Part shown: one piece after another, positions 1 through 6,829 of the stretch | How positions within the stretch are numbered: the first letter of the stretch is position 1 | Layout of the letters: each line of letters begins with the position of its first letter | Program-made: the position numbers and the translations under genes | The notes under the pieces: model-generated | Told to the model about the DNA's origin: nothing | The model's input: the letters and a program-made list of their open reading frames with translations, nothing else | Database searches by the model: none | Assembly: GCF_000765825.2 (NCBI RefSeq) | Contig: NZ_JRPE02000010.1 | Location: forward strand, 1 to 64,000 | Reading direction: 5' to 3' | Length of the DNA: 64,000 nucleotides | Source: Helicobacter magdeburgensis | GTDB taxonomy: Bacteria; Campylobacterota; Campylobacteria; Campylobacterales; Helicobacteraceae

Positions 1-1
1 T

Positions 2-202
2 AAGCGATTGCAAAAAGCACAGAATCAACGCTATATGAGCGATGATTTAATCCATACCTTACTTGATATTGCAGGAATTGATATGCAGGGCTTTGAATCC
101 AAGCGGAGTTTAATAAGTGATGATTTTGCAGGGAATCGCCCTAGAATAGTTGGCAATGAGAATGGAAGAAAAGATTATGATAAAGACTTGATTATGCCCT
201 AA
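2..202 (+). CDS. Phosphoethanolamine transferase / sulfatase-fold protein, C-terminal end only (partial)
   Basis: The frame is open to the left edge, so the real start lies outside the window; about 66 C-terminal residues are present. The segment SDDLIHTLLDIAGID followed by a short tail with a basic NRPR resembles the C-terminus of EptA-type lipid A phosphoethanolamine transferases (alkaline-phosphatase/sulfatase fold), which end with a similar HTLLDLAGI helix. None of the metal ligands or the catalytic Thr can be checked here. It overlaps the tail of a convergent glycosyltransferase by 11 bp, so this end of the window looks like a lipopolysaccharide modification locus. The family call rests on one conserved helix plus context. 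Confidence 0.5.
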   Translation, partial: KRLQKAQNQRYMSDDLIHTLLDIAGIDMQGFESKRSLISDDFAGNRPRIVGNENGRKDYDKDLIMP

Positions 203-1541
203 ATACTTCTTCCCATAAAGGCATAATAGCTTCTTTTGAGAATCTCTCTTTGACTCTTTGCTTTGCTTGTAGTCCCATAGATTCTCTTTTGTCTTTATCA
301 CTCATTAAGTCTATAAGTTTGTCTGCGTAGTCTTGTAAGTCATTATCTTCTATAAGATAACCGCTTGTGTGAGATTCTATAATATCGCTTGGACCCGCAG
401 CAATATCAAAAGCAATACAAGGTAAGGCATAAGAGCTAGCCTCCACAAGCACCATACCAAAGCCCTCAAAATGGCTAGTCATCGCATAAATACTTGCGTT
501 TAGATATTCAGATTCTATATCTTTTGTAAAAGGTTTTAGGATAATGGTGTCTTGTAGGTTTTTTTCTAGAATCTTTGCTTGGATTTGTTCTTTCATTACT
601 CCATCGCCGACAATAATGAGCTTCCAAGATCCTAAGTCTTTTTTGTGCGTTGCAGTTTCCGCCCTTTTAAGAGAGTTTGCCTTTCGTGCTTCGTCATTTA
701 TGTTTAATAAACCCCTTGCACTCAAGGCTTCACAACTCTTAAAATCATCGCAAACTGCCTCCGCACTAAGTCGCTTAGAATCTAAGGTTGTTTCGTGGCT
801 GTCATTTTGAATTGTTATCTTGTCATATTGAGTGCGTAAGCACGAAATATCTTTTTTAGATTCTGTGTTAGATACTTCGCTTTGCTCAGTATGACAATAT
901 ATAGCTTTTATTCTCTCTTGCACCTTTTCCCAAATATCTATAAGCCTTAAAAAGCCTTTTTGATCACCCCTATCCATACGCCCAACGGATATGATTCTAT
1001 GTTGATTAGAATCTGTGTTTTTTTGTGAGATAAAAGGCAGAAAGTTTGGGATTACTTTAACATTTTTATGATAGCCTTGCCATTTGTTTAATTCACGAGA
1101 TGAAAGCACGACTAAGGTATCAAAGAGATTAAATATCTTTTGCTTTCTTTTATCTATCTTTTTTGGTGCGTTTAGATGCCATAGGCGGATATATTGTATA
1201 GAATCTAGTTTAGCCTTTGGGATATACCAGCCATCATTTGCTAGGACAATATCAGGCTTTTCTTGCTGTGCGATTGTATCTACTTTTTTGCTTAAGATAT
1301 ATCGATAAATGCTTTTATTAAAAAGCTTTTTAAATGGGTTTTTACTCTTTGGTGTGGTATGTGATAGAAAGCGGACATTGATATTTTTATGTAATGTAAA
1401 AGGGATTTCATCTTGGAATCTAAAAAAGCTAATAACACTCACTTCAAAGCCTATCTCACTAAACGCATTAGAGAGATTGACACACACTCTCTCGCCCCCG
1501 CCAGATTCTGCAATATCTTTGAGAATGATGAAAAGCTTCAT
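192..1541 (-). CDS. Glycosyltransferase family 4 (LPS/polysaccharide type) carrying a repeat-derived in-frame insert
   Basis: Retaining GT-B glycosyltransferase that would transfer a sugar from a nucleotide-sugar donor in LPS or surface-glycan assembly on the cytoplasmic face. The N-terminal Rossmann domain starts with GGGERV at residues 14-19. The C-terminal donor domain has GRMDRGDQKG, IIVGDG and the family E-x7-E motif in EGFGMVLVE (about 359-367). The protein is 449 residues against about 350-360 for the family. The surplus is a Ser/Thr/Lys/Glu-rich block at about 213-305, between IWEKVQERIKA and WKLIIVGDG, that looks like translated repeat DNA. It overlaps the upstream GT2 gene by 4 bp (ATGA), so the two are probably co-translated. 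The acceptor is unknown. Whether the insert leaves activity intact cannot be told from sequence. Confidence 0.85.
   Translation of the reverse strand: MKLFIILKDIAESGGGERVCVNLSNAFSEIGFEVSVISFFRFQDEIPFTLHKNINVRFLSHTTPKSKNPFKKLFNKSIYRYILSKKVDTIAQQEKPDIVLANDGWYIPKAKLDSIQYIRLWHLNAPKKIDKRKQKIFNLFDTLVVLSSRELNKWQGYHKNVKVIPNFLPFISQKNTDSNQHRIISVGRMDRGDQKGFLRLIDIWEKVQERIKAIYCHTEQSEVSNTESKKDISCLRTQYDKITIQNDSHETTLDSKRLSAEAVCDDFKSCEALSARGLLNINDEARKANSLKRAETATHKKDLGSWKLIIVGDGVMKEQIQAKILEKNLQDTIILKPFTKDIESEYLNASIYAMTSHFEGFGMVLVEASSYALPCIAFDIAAGPSDIIESHTSGYLIEDNDLQDYADKLIDLMSDKDKRESMGLQAKQRVKERFSKEAIMPLWEEVFRA
626..905. repeat. Repeat-derived insert inside the glycosyltransferase gene
   Basis: About 280 bp with no counterpart in ordinary GT4 proteins, inserted in a multiple of three so the frame stays open. 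It contains a 76 bp palindromic element at 821-896 and, at 741-764, a stretch sharing 13 identical bases and a same-spaced TCCGCA with the non-coding repeat region at 11,013-11,036. Boundaries are estimated from where the protein stops and resumes matching family motifs, so they are good to about 15 bp. Confidence 0.6.
821..896. repeat. 76 bp palindromic element, in frame within a coding region
   Basis: The ends TGTCATATTGAG and CTCAGTATGACA are inverted copies of each other with one mismatch in 12 (the outer 7 bp, TGTCATA/TATGACA, are perfect). Inner arms GAAATATC and GATACTTC pair at 7 of 8 positions. Read on the minus strand it encodes residues 216-241 of the glycosyltransferase. The form is that of small palindromic elements such as the Rickettsia RPEs, which also insert in frame. 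No second copy was seen in this window. Confidence 0.6.
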
Positions 1542-2308
1542 TTTTTATCTTGTTTATCTAGCTCATAGAGTTTCGCATAGCGGAAAAACGCACCACTAGC
1601 GTTTAAAAGTGCAATGATAAAGCCCTTGTATCCATATTTAATCCCTCCACGCAAAAAATAATCTTTAAAAAAAGTCAGCCAGAATCTTGCAATAGCCCCC
1701 AGCATACTAGCTTTTTTCTTATGCCTGTGTTTTTGCTCCGCAGAATAGCTTGTGTAACGATTCATTTTTGCGATGATGGATTCCATATTAGGGGCAGCAT
1801 AATGCTTCAATCCACTTGTAAGTTTAATAAGCTTGGCATTTTTGGGCAGTATAACACTCTCGTGTATGATGTTGTCATTAAAGCGTGTGAAAGTTTTATT
1901 AAAAAGTCGCCATACATAGTCGGGATACCACCCACACGCCTTTATCCACTCGCCATTGTAGAGATTTTTGCGTGGCATAGCGTAAATGTGGTGGGGCTGC
2001 ATAGAGCTTAGGGCTAAGCGTATCTGCTCTAAAGTGCTAGATTCTAAAATCTCATCAGAATCTACACTCAAAATCCACTCGTGCGTAGCATAGCTTATGG
2101 CGAGATTTTTTAATGCACCAAAGCCGATGAACTCGCTTTGATAGATTTTGACATTAGCAAAATTTTTCGCAATATCAAGTGTGCCATCATCACTGCCATT
2201 ATCAAGCACAATCACTTCATCAAAATCCACTAATGCCGATAAGCACTCGCTAAAAGTACTTTGAGCATTTTTGACTAAAATTGTAACGCTTATAGGGAGC
2301 TTTTGCAT
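1538..2308 (-). CDS. Glycosyltransferase family 2, LPS core WaaE/KdtX-like
   Basis: Inverting GT-A glycosyltransferase. The N-terminal domain has the usual GT2 opening (ISVTILVKNAQSTFSECL, residues 6-23), the nucleotide-binding VLDNGSDDGT (34-43) and the metal-binding DxD as SVDSDE (81-86). It continues with WYPDYVWRLFNK, typical of the WaaE/KdtX subgroup that adds a hexose to LPS inner core. Length 256 residues is normal for that subgroup, and a C-terminal hydrophobic/amphipathic helix is present. It is followed immediately by the GT4 gene (4 bp overlap) and preceded by the outer-membrane protein gene 1 bp upstream. The sugar specificity is not readable. Confidence 0.85.
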   Translation of the reverse strand: MQKLPISVTILVKNAQSTFSECLSALVDFDEVIVLDNGSDDGTLDIAKNFANVKIYQSEFIGFGALKNLAISYATHEWILSVDSDEILESSTLEQIRLALSSMQPHHIYAMPRKNLYNGEWIKACGWYPDYVWRLFNKTFTRFNDNIIHESVILPKNAKLIKLTSGLKHYAAPNMESIIAKMNRYTSYSAEQKHRHKKKASMLGAIARFWLTFFKDYFLRGGIKYGYKGFIIALLNASGAFFRYAKLYELDKQDKK

Positions 2309-2309
2309 T

Positions 2310-3953
2310 TTAGAAGCTAAAGCTGCCGCCTAGGCGGAGGTTAATGTATTGCGGAATGGGTGTGCCATCAAGCTTAGTGGTCTTTGTGCTTACTTGCAAG
2401 GCAATATCTAGGAATCCTAGCACATTTAGCCCACCTGTAAGAATAAGCCCGGTATCTTGTCGCAAGTCTTTCATCGCACCTAGCCTTAAATCTACAACCT
2501 TAAGATCAAAGCCCATGCCTCCACCGATCATTTGGCTTTGTTGTTTGACATTGCTAAAAGCAAGTAAGTCATTTGGAGTTAAATCCGCGTCAAAGGCGAC
2601 ATTTAAAAACTTAGAGTTGTAGCCTAGCCCCATACGATATTGCGGCTTAATGGTGATATTATTGAGACTTGATTCAAAAGTAGGGGAGTTTAGATTCTTA
2701 GCCACAAGCCCAATCGTGAGATAGCGAAACTCCGGCAAATCAAGCTCATAAAGCACCCCTACATCTACGCCAAAATTATTTGATGAAATAGTATTTTCAA
2801 GTGAAGCAAGGCTTGTAAGCTCCTTTTGAAAATCTGTATTTTTATTGATATTAATCTGCTTTTGTGTGCTGATGGCATTCATTAGCTTACCGGTTATGCC
2901 AAGATTCAAGTTGCCGTGCTTAAGGTAGAATGTCCTTGCATAGCCGATTGGCACTTCAGAGAGCATAAGGGCGGTGGTAACAAGCTTGTGTGCATCGCTA
3001 TTGCCCTCTAGTGAAGCAATAAGCGAGTATTTATCATAATCAGCCTTACTAGAAGCCTTGAAGCTAAAGCTCCCGCCATTATCTACAAGCTCGTAGTAGC
3101 TATTGCCACTATTGATGATAAGTCGCATTTTACTAGAATCTGCGTTGATAGACATACTAGAATAGGCTGAAGCGAAATACGCCACGCCCAAAGAACCTAG
3201 CTTTTCATTCATCGTTTTGCTTGAGATTTGTAAAATCACGCCATTTTGGCTAACGATATTAAGATTATTATCCTTTAAAATCTCCTGCATTGAGCTAATG
3301 TCTTCTACGGCTTTATCTAAGCCTTTATCACCACCTTTATTTATGGTGATATTTTGCAACGCATCTTTGATCGCTCCACTACCACCACCATTGCTAAAGT
3401 CAAGATTCCCATAATCAATATTTCCCACGATATTATCAAGCAAATCTTTTTGATCCTGCGAGATATTTTGGTTTTGATTGACTGCCCCTAAGATTCCTTG
3501 AATCAAACTGCCATAATTGCCATCGGGGTGTTGTTGCAAATAGTTTTCTAAATCTTTCTGGACATCACCTGTGCCCTGCCCGCCAAGAGCTGTTTGCAAT
3601 CCTTCTTTTATAACATCTGTTATAACCCCAGCACTTGGCACACCACCTGCTCCAGCATTTGTGAAAGTCGCTATAAGTCGCTCTGCGGTGTCGGTCATAT
3701 TATTTATATCAATAGTGGTGAGTTTAGCAAGATTCTGTTCTCTTAAGCCTACGCCAAGCGAGTAGCCAAGCTTGACTTTTGGATCGGAGCTTAAAAGGGC
3801 GGGATTGTAGTATAGCCCCCAAGCGGAGTGCTTGAGTGCTACCCCTGCTCCGCCCATTGCCGCAGAAGTATTGCCCATTGAGCCAAATTCCAAGGCACAA
3901 AGCTGGCTTACAAATAAGCTACTAAGTAGGATAAACCCAAAGAGTCTTTTCAT
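2310..3953 (-). CDS. TraF-like (PF13729-type) outer-membrane beta-barrel protein
   Basis: 547-residue exported protein. A signal peptide (residues 1-20, hydrophobic core then QLCA) is followed by LEFGSMGNTSAAMGGAGVA and YYNPALLS, the signature of the conjugal-transfer TraF/PorV-FadL-like barrel family common in Campylobacterota. The C-terminus ends in phenylalanine (RLGGSFSF), as expected for BAM-assembled barrels. Residues about 95-240 form a Gly/Asn/Asp/Gln-rich region with little secondary-structure signal, perhaps a surface loop or plug. The family name does not mean conjugation here, since no transfer genes are nearby. The function (lipid or hydrophobic solute transport, or assembly factor) is not known. 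It sits directly before two glycosyltransferases on the same strand. Confidence 0.75.
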   Translation of the reverse strand: MKRLFGFILLSSLFVSQLCALEFGSMGNTSAAMGGAGVALKHSAWGLYYNPALLSSDPKVKLGYSLGVGLREQNLAKLTTIDINNMTDTAERLIATFTNAGAGGVPSAGVITDVIKEGLQTALGGQGTGDVQKDLENYLQQHPDGNYGSLIQGILGAVNQNQNISQDQKDLLDNIVGNIDYGNLDFSNGGGSGAIKDALQNITINKGGDKGLDKAVEDISSMQEILKDNNLNIVSQNGVILQISSKTMNEKLGSLGVAYFASAYSSMSINADSSKMRLIINSGNSYYELVDNGGSFSFKASSKADYDKYSLIASLEGNSDAHKLVTTALMLSEVPIGYARTFYLKHGNLNLGITGKLMNAISTQKQININKNTDFQKELTSLASLENTISSNNFGVDVGVLYELDLPEFRYLTIGLVAKNLNSPTFESSLNNITIKPQYRMGLGYNSKFLNVAFDADLTPNDLLAFSNVKQQSQMIGGGMGFDLKVVDLRLGAMKDLRQDTGLILTGGLNVLGFLDIALQVSTKTTKLDGTPIPQYINLRLGGSFSF

Positions 3954-4009
3954 AAAGCTACACCTTATTTTGAAATTTGATTTTGATTTTGATTCATTTT
4001 AATTTTGAC

Positions 4010-4432
4010 TTATTTTGCCACCAAAACAGGAATAGGCGAAGAATTAATAAAGCTGTTTTGATGAGAGTTAAAGATTCTGTGTAAAAGTGAAGATTCACTC
4101 GCACCAATCACAAGCAAATCATACTCATTGATGATTTCTAGCACGACATCAACGGGATTACCGGTTTTTAGAATCTTTTGGCAAGTAATGCCTTGTTTAT
4201 TAAACTCCGTTTCAAACTCATCAAGCATTGCATTTGACTTTTCATTCTCAATATTTTCAATCGTGCCATAATCCACAATCCCACTTTCCGCATAAACGAT
4301 GATTTCAGGATTCACGTGAAGCAGTGTCAGCTCAATCTCATCTCTATTGCCAAAAAAGCGGATAATAGTTTGAATAGCTCTCCTGCATTCTTGTGTGTCG
4401 CTCACTCCAAACAATAGCTTTGTCATATTCAC
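4010..4432 (-). CDS. Universal stress protein (UspA superfamily)
   Basis: 140-residue single-domain Usp. The N-terminal strand KLLFGVSDTQECRRAIQTI, the central TLLHV strand and the C-terminal VIGAS...IPVLVAK are in family order and the length is standard. The usual ATP-binding G-2x-G-9x-G(S/T) motif is degraded: GASESSLLHRIFNSHQNSF lacks the second and third glycines. By family rules it is therefore more likely a non-ATP-binding (UspA-type) member. It lies 25 bp downstream of moeA on the same strand and is probably the last gene of the selA-selB-moeA transcription unit. Its physiological partner is unknown. Confidence 0.85.
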   Translation of the reverse strand: MNMTKLLFGVSDTQECRRAIQTIIRFFGNRDEIELTLLHVNPEIIVYAESGIVDYGTIENIENEKSNAMLDEFETEFNKQGITCQKILKTGNPVDVVLEIINEYDLLVIGASESSLLHRIFNSHQNSFINSSPIPVLVAK

Positions 4433-4457
4433 TCCTTTGAAGTTTTAATTTGGGGTT

Positions 4458-5693
4458 TTAATCATTGAAAAAATCCATTATATCACAAAAATCGGCATTA
4501 TACATAATTACCTTAATCGCACTGCCCTTTGCGTAGCTCATAGGTTTTTGGCTAGGATTATCAAAAAGGGCAATGGCATTGTTTTTCCACATTGTAGCAA
4601 GGGAGCTTGAGCCGATTTTGCCGTTGTTATAGGGCAGGAAGCGAGAAGATTCTATTATGCCTAGCAGGGCTGAAGTGGTATTCGCCTTAAGATTTAAATC
4701 TGAATCTAGCTCAAAAGTAAAAGCTTTTGGATAAAAGGCACTGCCCCCTTGTAAAGATTCTAAAATCGGCAGAATTAAAGTATGTGTATGTAAAAGTAGG
4801 GCTAAGGGATTGCCCGGTAGCAAAATAATGATAGTATCTCCCAAAGTAGCCAAGCCAAGATGTCGTCCGGGCTTGACATTTACTCCATCAAATATAAATT
4901 TCGCCCCAAGCTCAAGTAAGGCTTGTTTAATCAAATCCGCATCGCCTACACTCGCCCCACCGCTTGTAATGACGACATCAAAGCTTTGAAAAGATTCTAT
5001 TTTCTTATGCAAAGCAAGTTTGTCATCTTGTAAAATCCCTTGATAGCTACACGCAAAGCCACGAGAAGCTAAAAGTGTATAAAGGCTTGTGGCGTTTGTG
5101 TTGTAGATTTGATACGCTTTAGCGTGTTGGTGTGGCTCAATGACTTCATCGCCACTTGAAAAGATTCCAATTTTGAGCGGCACAAAGCTTTCTGTCTCGC
5201 TTATGCCTTGTGAAGCAAGGATACTTAAATCAAGGTGATTGAGCCTTTTTCCCTTGCGTAAAAGAAGTGAATCTGCTTGTATCTCTTCGCCTTTGTAGCG
5301 GATATTTAGCCCTTGATGCAAGGGCTGTTTTAGGCTGGGGAAGCTGACTTTGCCTTGTTGCTCTTGTGCCATTTCTATTTGGATAACCGCTTGGGTATTT
5401 TGCGGGAGCATTGAGCCTGTCATCACTTTGTAGGTTTCCCCTTGTGTCAGCGTGATGTGCGTGCTATTATCCCCGGCTAGAATCTTGCCGCGATTGATAC
5501 AAGTTTTATCATAATCTTGCAGTAAAATCGCATAGCCGTCCATTGCGGAATTATCAAACGCTGGAATCGCCCTAGAAGCGAAAATATCTTGACTTAAAAT
5601 GGCATTATAAGCGTTAAAAAGCTTGATTTTATGTGTGCGATTTGTGCGTGGTAGGGTAGTGCCAAGCTTTAGGGCTTGAGTGAAACTTATCAT
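4458..5693 (-). CDS. moeA: Molybdopterin molybdenumtransferase MoeA
   Basis: Inserts molybdate into adenylylated molybdopterin in the last step of molybdenum cofactor synthesis. Recognised by the N-terminal ISFTQALKL, the domain-I DNSAMDGYAI (residues 47-56), the MoeA/MogA fold motif VVITSGGASVGDADL and the PGNP loop in LLPGNPLALLL. 411 residues is a full-length MoeA including the small C-terminal domain IV. It sits on the minus strand after selA, selB and a desulfurase-like gene with short spacers (45 bp here). The grouping of Sec insertion and Mo-cofactor maturation fits supply of a selenocysteine- and molybdenum-containing formate dehydrogenase. That link is inferred from gene order. Confidence 0.93.
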   Translation of the reverse strand: MISFTQALKLGTTLPRTNRTHKIKLFNAYNAILSQDIFASRAIPAFDNSAMDGYAILLQDYDKTCINRGKILAGDNSTHITLTQGETYKVMTGSMLPQNTQAVIQIEMAQEQQGKVSFPSLKQPLHQGLNIRYKGEEIQADSLLLRKGKRLNHLDLSILASQGISETESFVPLKIGIFSSGDEVIEPHQHAKAYQIYNTNATSLYTLLASRGFACSYQGILQDDKLALHKKIESFQSFDVVITSGGASVGDADLIKQALLELGAKFIFDGVNVKPGRHLGLATLGDTIIILLPGNPLALLLHTHTLILPILESLQGGSAFYPKAFTFELDSDLNLKANTTSALLGIIESSRFLPYNNGKIGSSSLATMWKNNAIALFDNPSQKPMSYAKGSAIKVIMYNADFCDIMDFFND

Positions 5694-5738
5694 TTTTACT
5701 CCTTTTTAAATGATGTGGGATTCAAAATTGTGCAAGAT

Positions 5739-6827
5739 TCAAAATTGTGTAAGCTGCAAATACGCATTGCTTAGGCGTTGTGTAATAGAATCTAGCTTTA
5801 TTTCATCATTATAGCTTATGCTTAAAAGCTCCCGTGTGCTTGGCTCATCATAGCCTTGAGAAGCAAGCACAAAAGATGGTTTGGCATTACCAAATAAGCA
5901 ATCCTGTCCATTAATGGCAAAAATGCCCTCCACACTCAAAGCCTGCAAGAGAAGCCGTGCTTTGATATGGGAAAATCGCAGAGGCAGGGCATTTGGCAGG
6001 GTAGATTCTAATGGGGCAAAAAGGGAGAGATTTTCGCCCAAAAGATTTTTGAGCTTTGTGTAAAACTCGTTTTTGCTATCTTTGGGCTTTAGGCTTTGAA
6101 GTATATCTTGCAGGGCGATATATGCGGCTTTGTAGAGATTAGGACGCAGGAGCTGGAGCTGAAAAAACTCATCTAAAATATGATTGTTTTCTAGCTTATT
6201 AAAACTACTTAGGATAAAACCGCTAGGGCGGGATAAACCTATGTTTTCAGCATTGCATAAGAATAGAATCTGCGGGTGGCTAAGTGTGCTTAAACGCTTG
6301 AGTTGTGTAGAATCTAGCACACTTGCAAGGAGTGAAATATCAAGGAAAATAAACGCATTTGGATAAGTGTGTAAAATCACTTCAAGCAAGGATTCAATGG
6401 GATTTGTAGTCAAAATATCTTGATTGACAAAGGGCAGGAAAAAAGCAAGATTCCTTTCATTTGGCAGTGGCGGAATGCTCTGTATAACGCCTTGTTGGTT
6501 TGGGGAGATAAGCTTAATGCCTTTGCTGACTTTCGCGGCATAAAGGCTTTGCTGATGCAAACTAACGCTAAGGACTATGTGAAAATGATGTGTTTGCAAA
6601 ATGGAAAAAAGTGTAAAAAAATCACTGCTTGTGTAGTTGAAGCTATGGGCGTGGGTTTTAGAAAAAAGTGAGGCAAGGTTTTTAGAATCTTGGCTTAGTT
6701 GTGAAAGATAGGCACTATCAAGCGTGTTTGGATTAGGGACATTTTGTGAATGAAGCAAGGCATTTGCTTTGTGATTTTGTGGGAAGTTGGCTAAAAAATC
6801 AAGGCGGATTTCTTTTTCTTGTTTCAT
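5739..6827 (-). CDS. Degenerate cysteine desulfurase (NifS)-like protein in the selAB operon
   Basis: 362 residues with faint similarity to class-V aminotransferase-fold cysteine desulfurases. A loop NGQDCLFGNAKPS (residues 306-318, Cys310) resembles the catalytic-Cys loop NGEGCSLGLSKPS of Campylobacterota NifS proteins and is followed by a matching end (ASQGYDE...LLSISYNDEI). At the expected PLP-lysine position the sequence reads FLCNAENIGLSRPSGFIL (189-206). Aligned to a typical SAHK-x8-G-A-L, the lysine falls on Asn195. The N-terminus KEIRLDFLANFP also resembles the opening of such enzymes. It starts 2 bp after selB ends, so it is translated with it. A role in selenium/sulfur handling is inferred. 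It is probably not a standard PLP enzyme. Confidence 0.45.
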   Translation of the reverse strand: MKQEKEIRLDFLANFPQNHKANALLHSQNVPNPNTLDSAYLSQLSQDSKNLASLFSKTHAHSFNYTSSDFFTLFSILQTHHFHIVLSVSLHQQSLYAAKVSKGIKLISPNQQGVIQSIPPLPNERNLAFFLPFVNQDILTTNPIESLLEVILHTYPNAFIFLDISLLASVLDSTQLKRLSTLSHPQILFLCNAENIGLSRPSGFILSSFNKLENNHILDEFFQLQLLRPNLYKAAYIALQDILQSLKPKDSKNEFYTKLKNLLGENLSLFAPLESTLPNALPLRFSHIKARLLLQALSVEGIFAINGQDCLFGNAKPSFVLASQGYDEPSTRELLSISYNDEIKLDSITQRLSNAYLQLTQF

Positions 6828-6829
6828 TG

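Noticed and set aside
544-810. 88-codon frame opposite the glycosyltransferase insert
   Set aside because: It is the reverse reading of repeat DNA, with no ribosome site or protein-like features, and the minus-strand frame is part of a conserved family.
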